Shown here: positions 8,190-12,978 of the stretch, piece by piece
Layout: every line of letters begins with the position of its first letter
How positions within the stretch are numbered: the stretch's first letter is position 1
DNA from: Stereum hirsutum FP-91666 SS1
Lineage: Eukaryota > Basidiomycota > Agaricomycetes > Russulales > Stereaceae
DNA: 12,978 nt
Assembly: GCF_000264905.1 (NCBI RefSeq)
Contig: NW_006763137.1
Location: 160,058-173,035, forward strand
Direction: 5' to 3'
Translations under genes and position numbers: made by a program
The notes under the pieces: generated by a model
The model's database searches: none
What the model was told of the DNA's origin: nothing
The model's input: the letters and a program-made list of their open reading frames with translations, nothing else

Positions 8190-8299
8190 TTCCAGAGGGA
8201 TTTCGACCGTAGAGCTGAACCAGTTCCAGATATATAGCGATAGGCCGTAGCGGGTGATTTGTTTCCTCGCGAAGTATACGCGCAGTGGACGTTGAAGAT
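8190..8299 (-). pseudogene. Upstream exon fragment of the transposon-split minus-strand gene
   Basis: The frame is open from about 8299 to 8190 (TARILREETNHPLRPI..., then LELVQLYGRNPSG) and ends at a GTAAAC donor at 8189. A possible acceptor (TTCGCGAG) precedes GAAACA at 8265, so the true exon may be 8265-8190. Joined to 6508 it keeps phase. Another overlapping frame (RYGLSLYIWNWFSS..., ending SEAISL) is also open into the element, so the reading frame is not settled. The product is unidentified. Confidence 0.28.
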
Positions 8300-9815
8300 T
8301 ACACCAATTTCATCACATTGTCCTGCTTCCCAGGCAGCGTGGAGCCACATATACAAGGGAACAATGAGCGGTATCCACGGTATGATGAACGAGCAGTTTA
8401 CGGAACAGACGGCTCGGGCAGTGGTCCAGCTGTGTTTCCAGTCACAAAGGAGAGCAAGGCTGGTGAGTAAGTGCTGAGAAGAGGGATCACAAGGGTGAAC
8501 GGGATGCCATGGGCTTCGTAACGACGATCGTCCGCCATCCTCCATGCGTCTATTTCTCGAATCAACCACGATATGATGCAGCTGGCTATACAGCCACTGA
8601 AGACCTCACATTGCCGCTGCAGCCGTTTATGGCGAGACTGGGGGGAGCGAATGAACTTTAGAACATAGGACGGCGCGCCGTTCGGCGAATGAACGTCGGC
8701 ATCAAACCAGCCACTACATGTGGTGCAACAATAGCCGCAAAGGTGGCCTACCCATCGCATACCCTGTGTTATGATTTAAATCTCTTAGGACGACACCACG
8801 ACAATTCCCAAACGCGACACAATCACGAAAGAGCGGAAAGATGCATCCAGAGCAGATTGAACTATGGCGACGAAAGCACTCCCGCACATAAATCTTCCAA
8901 ACCTCAGCACTTATAGCGATCAGGTGCGTGGACATCATCTCGTCGAGGTGATCCTGACGAGGGAAACTAAGAATGATACGGAGTGCTCGCTGAGCATATG
9001 AAGATAGTTCAAACGCAGGATAAACCGAGGGGAAAAAGTGAAGGACGCACGAGTGCCACCGAGACTCAGAGAACGCCACAAGAAACGCTGTGCGAGCACT
9101 AGCAGCAGCTCTCCTCAAGATGTGCCAAAATTTAATAAGCAAGGAGACGAATAAACCTGAACAAAGTGGAGGGTGTCGGCGACATCATACGTCGTTCGAA
9201 TGGATCTGTGCGTACAGAAATCTCATCGTAGAATTCGACGCGGATGATCTGTCGCCATCCGCTGTGCCCGAAAGGACAGATGGGAGCGATGAGGGCCTGT
9301 GGAGGTTGCACGCATGAAGAATCGCAGGGGTAGAAGAGACCAGGAGGATGTGCGCATACGATAAAGAGTGTTTGTATAGAGCACAAGACAATTACGAGGG
9401 AGAAGAGAGATGACCCGTTGTTAGGAGTAAGTGTCGGGCTCACACTGGACTCATTCTGTTTGAGGAGTTATGTAGGCGAGTACGTTAGCGAAGGGAAGTC
9501 AGAGGTATGATGGTCAAAACAAGTGTAATGAACGTACCTATGGCATAATTTGGAAAATAACGCAATAAAATGCAGAGCAACAACTTCGAACACGATCTCC
9601 TGAACTAGCAAACACCACGTCACAAGAGCTACAAGATGAATCGATGTCTGTGGGAGTCCTCCGCACCCGATGAACGATGAAGACCCGCTCTGGGAGCCTC
9701 TATCTGAGCGATGGTACACGAGCTCGCGTCAAAAGATATGTGGGAGATGTCGATTCAGGAGAAAGTAGGCGAGATAGAGCGTTAGGATCGAAATGGAGCT
9801 GAGCTCTTTTTATAC
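8300..9815 (-). other. Unresolved minus-strand transcription unit with hydrophobic frames
   Basis: No product is recognised. The minus strand carries a good intron-like segment at about 9538-9456 (GTACGT, branch GCTAACG, acceptor AAACAG). A weaker one lies at about 9158-9101 (GTTTAT...GCTAG), and joining its ends keeps an open frame (SPTPSTLF then SARTAFLVAFSESRW). Several stretches look membrane-spanning, for example FIIPWIPLIVPLYMWLHAAW near 8350 and IPFTLVIPLLSTYSPALLSF near 8480. These may be upstream exons of the gene split by the transposon, but I could not join them into one uninterrupted protein. Confidence 0.25.
9806..9814 (-). promoter_or_regulatory. Possible TATA box, minus strand
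   Basis: TATAAAAAG reads on the minus strand, upstream of the intron-like signals at 9538-9456. It would drive transcription towards the region later split by the transposon. A single TATA match is weak evidence. Confidence 0.3.
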
Positions 9816-9965
9816 ACGGACGGCAGTGGACCTTCGGGATGAATAAGTGACAGCGGCATTTTGTCTGGAGTGATTACGGACGACAGTCGCGACGATGATA
9901 ATTCCAAGCATGATGATGATGTGGTTTTGAAACGAATGGCGAGGGTTGCGGGGAGGAAGATGGGG

Positions 9966-10183
9966 TCATGGTAGACGGCACCAATGCGACGGAGATGCAG
10001 CGCCGAATCCCGCAGAATATGAGCTCTGGAGACGAAGGTGGCAAGATCGAAGGGAGGAAAATAGAAAGGAATACGAGGACTGACAACGAAAAAGATGAAC
10101 AAGTTAGGAAAGGCGTAAATAGGACGTACCTTCGTTGCTGTCGGCCCCAAGTGCACCAGTACATTCACTTCCCTAGCAAGCAT
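9966..10183 (-). CDS. Weak two-exon candidate, 55 aa
   Basis: The product is not recognised. A strong 50-nt intron (10129-10080: GTACGT donor, CCTAAC branch motif, pyrimidine tract, GTCAG acceptor) separates 10183-10130 from 10079-9966. The ATG at 10183 gives MLAREVNVLVHLGPTATK, and splicing continues to a TGA at 9966. The intron looks real; the coding assignment does not have independent support, and the unit could be a spliced leader or a non-coding RNA. Unspliced, the frame stays open to 9782. Confidence 0.22.
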
Positions 10184-10878
10184 CTATTCACATCGTCCCT
10201 CAATTCCCGCGAGCGAACATCAACCAAAACGATACAGGCATTCAAGGTGAGCCTGTTGCTACGAGCTCTGCACCAGAACATGCGGAAGATGAACATGCGG
10301 AAGATGTCGTGCACTGTTGGAAGGCGGGTGTGAGTCCGACCGGATAAGTCGTCCCTCTCATTATCGCATGTTACGAGCGAATAACTTACAGTATGTTTTC
10401 AGTATGACGTTGCATGTCTTGCCAACTTAGAGAGAGAAGATTTGCGCCTCCTACGACAGTGTACAAGAAGAGACGGTACTAGGGAATGCTGCGCTTGGTG
10501 TGTCGGATTCGTCGACGCATATGTGTGACTATCCACCACAGCGACTGCCTTGAGAAGCGTGCCAGTCGTGGCAACTTGAGACAGACTGAGGGTGTCGATG
10601 ATGGTTGTTTCAGAGAAGTGTCGTCGCGCTGTTGTGGCGTCCTTTGCAGCCAAGTGGCACCAACTGGATTTGCAAATTTACCTAATCCTGTTTTTTGGAT
10701 GCGAGAAAAAAAAATCGACTCTTGCTCATCCCGCGACCTCCTGGATCCACATCACCACAAGAAACACTCACTCTTATCACGTAAGGGAACTCCTTCATGA
10801 TAATATTCAAGTTCTGACCTGCGCATAAGTACTCTGGCCTCGTACGCTCGACCCATAGCATCCCGCACCCTCTGTTTG
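10184..10878. other. No supported gene
   Basis: The minus strand has open frames (for example 10399-10653, with KDATTARRHFSETTIIDTLS) and the tail of a coiled-coil-like frame at 10752-10946, but neither has a confirmed start or a recognised relative. A poly(A) run on the plus strand lies near 10706. These may be distal parts of the broken minus-strand gene described at 10879-11403. Confidence 0.35.
10276..10305 (+). repeat. Exact 15-bp tandem duplication
   Basis: GAACATGCGGAAGAT occurs twice head to tail (10276-10290 and 10291-10305). It is a small slippage-type duplication with no assigned role. Confidence 0.85.
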
Positions 10879-11403
10879 TCATCAGCGAAGCTGATAGTCT
10901 CTTGGAGAGCTAGCCGAAGCTTGGAGGAGCTTGCTAGCGCTTGCAAGGCTCGCCAAGGGGCTCAAGGGGCTGTCAGCTTCGCTGATGGTGCTCGTCTTCT
11001 CCGAGTCACTGTCCAGCTGGATGTACCCATTTCTAGCGTGCTCAGGCAGTTTCCTCTCGTGCTTCTTCTCTGTCACCAGATTCTCAGCTCTCGAACCAAA
11101 ACGCGGGCGTGACTACGATTCTCCTGCTCTTTCCAGTCTCTCGTACAGCGCCTGGTCCACCTAGCATCGTTTTCCCCAGGCTTGTTTGTCTGATTCGAAC
11201 GTCCGTCGAACTTCGCCTACGTATCCCTCGTCCCAAGACCCGGCCCTCCGTGTTGCTCTTCCTCCCCATAAATGAATCCCATGGCCCAGAACACTATGCA
11301 GACCTTTCCGTCCTCTCCTACCCGGAATGTCGAACTTCTTTTGTCGGAACATCCTCCTCTGTCTCTGCTTTGCGGCTTTATGTAACTTGAGCTCACCATC
11401 CAT
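10879..11403 (-). pseudogene. Probable broken coding remnant, charged and coiled-coil-like
   Basis: No family is recognised. One minus-strand frame runs from an ATG at 11403 to a TGA near 10880 but is broken by stops near 11161 (TAG after KQAWGKRC) and just after ALYERLERAGES. The segments between them read like protein: KLHKAAKQRQRRMFRQKKFD, EVRRTFESDKQAWGKRC, VDQALYERLERAGES, ENLVTEKKHERKLPEHARNG and SDSEKTSTISEADSPLSPL. The first gap has possible intron ends (GTAGGC...GCTAG), but using it leads into a different frame. The second stop would need an intron of under 30 nt, too short to splice. A frame shift near 10940 leads to another charged stretch (DKQRVRDAMGRAYEARVLM). I infer a decayed gene; a gene with unusual introns or sequence errors is the alternative. 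Confidence 0.3.
10880..10987. repeat. Inverted 15-bp repeat, each arm itself a palindrome
   Basis: Bases 10880-10894 (CATCAGCGAAGCTGA) and 10973-10987 (TCAGCTTCGCTGATG) are exact reverse complements 78 bp apart. Each arm is also a mini-hairpin with a 3-nt loop (TCAGC-GAA/TTC-GCTGA). Between them GCTAGC occurs twice (10909-10914 and 10933-10938) around AAGCTT. The density of palindromes is unusual for this window. Confidence 0.7.
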
Positions 11404-12213
11404 TACTCAAAAATTGTCTCACCAGTTTTTTCTCCGCCGTCTTCCTCCGCCAGATTTACCAAATCCAGAGCTCGGAGTCTTCCCCTGACGTCTGAAGTAG
11501 ATCTTCGGCTGCTTTCGCTGCCCGAGCCTATGCACCATTCTCTCCATCCATCTCTCTTCGCTGTCCAGGATGGTCTCCGACGGATTAAACCTGACCCGGC
11601 TCTCAAATCGTTTATTATCTCAGTAGGGCATGTTTGGAGATCAGTAAAAGCGTGGTGCGGCATGAAAAGGAAGTGATTAGTGCACGGCTGTACTTGCTTC
11701 GTAGCGAGAATCTTGTGCGCGATGAGGGTGGAGAATGTAGGTGATGCAAAGAAACGAGAGCGACAGTTAGGTGGCTCGTGAACTTGTTATAGAGACGAGT
11801 AAGGTCATTGGACGGAGCTTTGGCGAACGTGTATAGGTCAACAGACGGGGGGATGATGGTGTGTCCCCGACACGAACACCAACGAGTCAAGTTCGTCCTC
11901 GAATAACATAGTTCTGAAACTTCAAGCTACCAATACCGCACCGACACCATTTCAATGTTCCACTTTGCTTAGTTTGAATGTTGACCGTTCACAGTCACTC
12001 ACCTTCTGATACTGCTGTGGGCTATGTCCAGTATATACTCTGGATTGTGCTCATTTTCGTTCCCGCTCAGAACTAAGATCAGTTCAACTGTATTACACGG
12101 CGACAACACAACACAGTACAGTCCGATATAAATACAGGATACTTTCGTTGCCGCCGAAGTGGGCTCACTCTGCGAAACTCGTGCCCGTTCTATATCCCGG
12201 TCAACCGTCGCAA
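11404..12213. other. No supported gene
   Basis: Minus-strand frames are open here without recognised products: 11403-11663 (MPHHAFTDLQTCPTE..., acidic and serine-rich at its end) and 11615-11890. They might be upstream exons of the broken gene at 10879-11403. A possible 37-nt intron near 11419-11383 (GTGAGA...CTCAAG) is too short to trust. Bases 11900-12213 follow the ankyrin gene's stop codon and are probably its 3' untranslated region. A minus frame opening at 12217 overlaps that stop by a few bases but has no known relative. Confidence 0.35.
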
Positions 12214-12978
12214 TCATATTTCATCATCACCCGGAATCCCTTCTTCTTCACCGGGGATACTTTCCGCGTCTTTTCCATCATGTGAGTGGTCTTCGGGTGT
12301 CTTGATGTTGTTCCCCAAGCTACTGGTGCTCACCTTGATTGCTCCATTCTGTAACAGTAATTTCATAATATGATGGTGACCGCCTTCCGACGCTGCATTG
12401 AGTGCATTGTTGTATCTGCCACCCTGCACATTCACCTCGGCCCCCTTCTCGAGTAGCAGCTGCACTGTGGCATACTTACCGCTGGACGACGCTGCCTGGA
12501 GTGCATTGCCATAGCCTCCACCCTGTGCATTCACATCCGCCCCCTTCTCGAGCAGCAGCTGCACTGTGGCATTATTACCTCTCCACGACGCTGCCTGGAG
12601 TGCATTGCCAAAGTATCCACCCTGCGCATTCACCTTGGCCCCCTTCTCGAGCAGCAGCTGCACTGTGGCATGATTACCGCTGAACGACGCTGCCTGGAGT
12701 GCATTGCCGTAGTATGCACCCTGCACGTTCACGTCGGCCCCCTTCTCTAGCAGCAGCTGCACCGTGGCATGATTACCGCTGGACGACACTGCCTGAAGTG
12801 CAGTGCCAAAGTATCCACCCTGTGCATTCACATCCGCCCCCTTCTCGAGCAGCAGCTGCACTGTGGCATAATTACCGCTGGACGACGCTGCCTGGAGTGC
12901 ATTGCCGTAGTATCCACCCTGCACGTTCACGTCGGCCCCCTTCTCTAGCAGCAGCTGCACCGTGGCATGATTACCGCT
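12214..12978 (-). CDS. Ankyrin-repeat protein, C-terminal part (5' end beyond window)
   Basis: The frame is open from the window edge to TGA at 12214-12216, giving 254 residues; the N-terminus lies outside. Six ankyrin repeats of exactly 33 residues follow the pattern SGN-ATVQLLLEKGADVN-QGG-YGNALQAAS; a seventh, degenerate copy (GGHHHIMKLLLQNGA) caps the array. The tail is hydrophilic and acidic (TPEDHSHDGKDAESIPGEEE, ending GDDEI). Ankyrin repeats bind proteins, and the NALQAAS variant replacing the usual TPLHLAA is typical of fungal proteins with an N-terminal NACHT, NB-ARC or effector domain (STAND/NLR-like). That architecture is inferred here, because no nucleotide-binding domain is visible. 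The repeats are nearly identical at DNA level and differ mainly at a few positions (residues 1, 4, 15, 18, 21-23 and the last of the unit), as in repeats under diversifying selection. Alternatives are a plain ankyrin protein of transposon-rich regions. Confidence 0.88.
   Translation of the reverse strand, partial: SGNHATVQLLLEKGADVNVQGGYYGNALQAASSSGNYATVQLLLEKGADVNAQGGYFGTALQAVSSSGNHATVQLLLEKGADVNVQGAYYGNALQAASFSGNHATVQLLLEKGAKVNAQGGYFGNALQAASWRGNNATVQLLLEKGADVNAQGGGYGNALQAASSSGKYATVQLLLEKGAEVNVQGGRYNNALNAASEGGHHHIMKLLLQNGAIKVSTSSLGNNIKTPEDHSHDGKDAESIPGEEEGIPGDDEI
12385..12978 (-). repeat. 99-bp tandem repeat array (six ankyrin units)
   Basis: The units, in coding order, are 12978-12880, 12879-12781, 12780-12682, 12681-12583, 12582-12484 and 12483-12385, continuing past the window edge. 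Units 1 and 3 differ at only two of 99 bases by my hand count, while adjacent units 1 and 2 differ at about 13. The array encodes the ankyrin repeats and stays in frame because the period is 33 codons. Confidence 0.92.

Noticed and set aside
12214..12217. Overlap of the ankyrin stop with a downstream ATG as translational coupling
   Set aside because: Such coupling is a prokaryotic feature; the downstream frame has no recognised relative and this is most likely 3' untranslated sequence.
12402..12683. Plus-strand frame rich in repeated HxPxRAAAALWH-like text
   Set aside because: It is the antisense reading of the ankyrin array; its periodicity simply mirrors the coding strand.
1..12978. tRNA, rRNA, CRISPR array or bacterial-type operon
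   Set aside because: No A-box/B-box pair with a cloverleaf, no conserved rRNA blocks, no spaced direct repeats with unique spacers, and no ribosome-binding-site-led gene series were seen.

Overview
This window looks like nuclear DNA of a filamentous fungus, most likely an agaricomycete (mushroom-type) basidiomycete. The evidence is eukaryotic gene structure with many introns of about 38-80 nt (GTRNGT donors, CTAAC/CTAAT branch sites, CAG/TAG acceptors). It also has a multi-exon membrane protein of the basidiomycete-expanded DUF6534 type, a eukaryotic Tc1/mariner transposon, and a fungal-style ankyrin-repeat protein with nearly identical repeats. No prokaryotic operon, ribosome-binding site or CRISPR is present. 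Most of the window is gene-poor.

Layout. 1-2962: no recognisable gene; an AT-rich start, two inverted-repeat hairpins (406-460 and 818-913) and a long pyrimidine-rich tract. 2963-3359 (-): a tentative four-exon gene for a 78-residue protein with a hydrophobic N-terminus, resting only on phase-consistent splice sites. 3601-3694: four copies of a decamer at 26-31 bp spacing. 4158-5626 (+): the best resolved host gene, a seven-helix DUF6534-type membrane protein rebuilt from about ten exons, several of only 19-36 nt. 6513-8136: a complete Tc1-type element (TA target duplication, inverted terminal repeats, uninterrupted DD34E transposase on the minus strand). The element appears to sit inside a short intron of a minus-strand gene whose last exons lie at 6172-6508 and whose preceding exon ends at 8190. 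8191-9815: minus-strand sequence with a TATA box, intron-like signals and hydrophobic reading frames, unresolved. 9966-10183 (-): a weak two-exon candidate. 10879-11403 (-): a probable broken coding remnant containing a palindrome-dense segment. 11404-12213: nothing firm. 12214-12978 (-): the 3' part of an ankyrin-repeat gene with 99-bp repeats, running off the right edge.

The genes do not form a pathway. The main themes are transposon insertion into host sequence, an extremely intron-rich membrane-protein gene, and an ankyrin array whose repeat-to-repeat identity points to ongoing duplication or gene conversion, as reported for fungal NLR-type receptors. I did not find a clearly new multi-gene system; the strongest leads are listed as findings.
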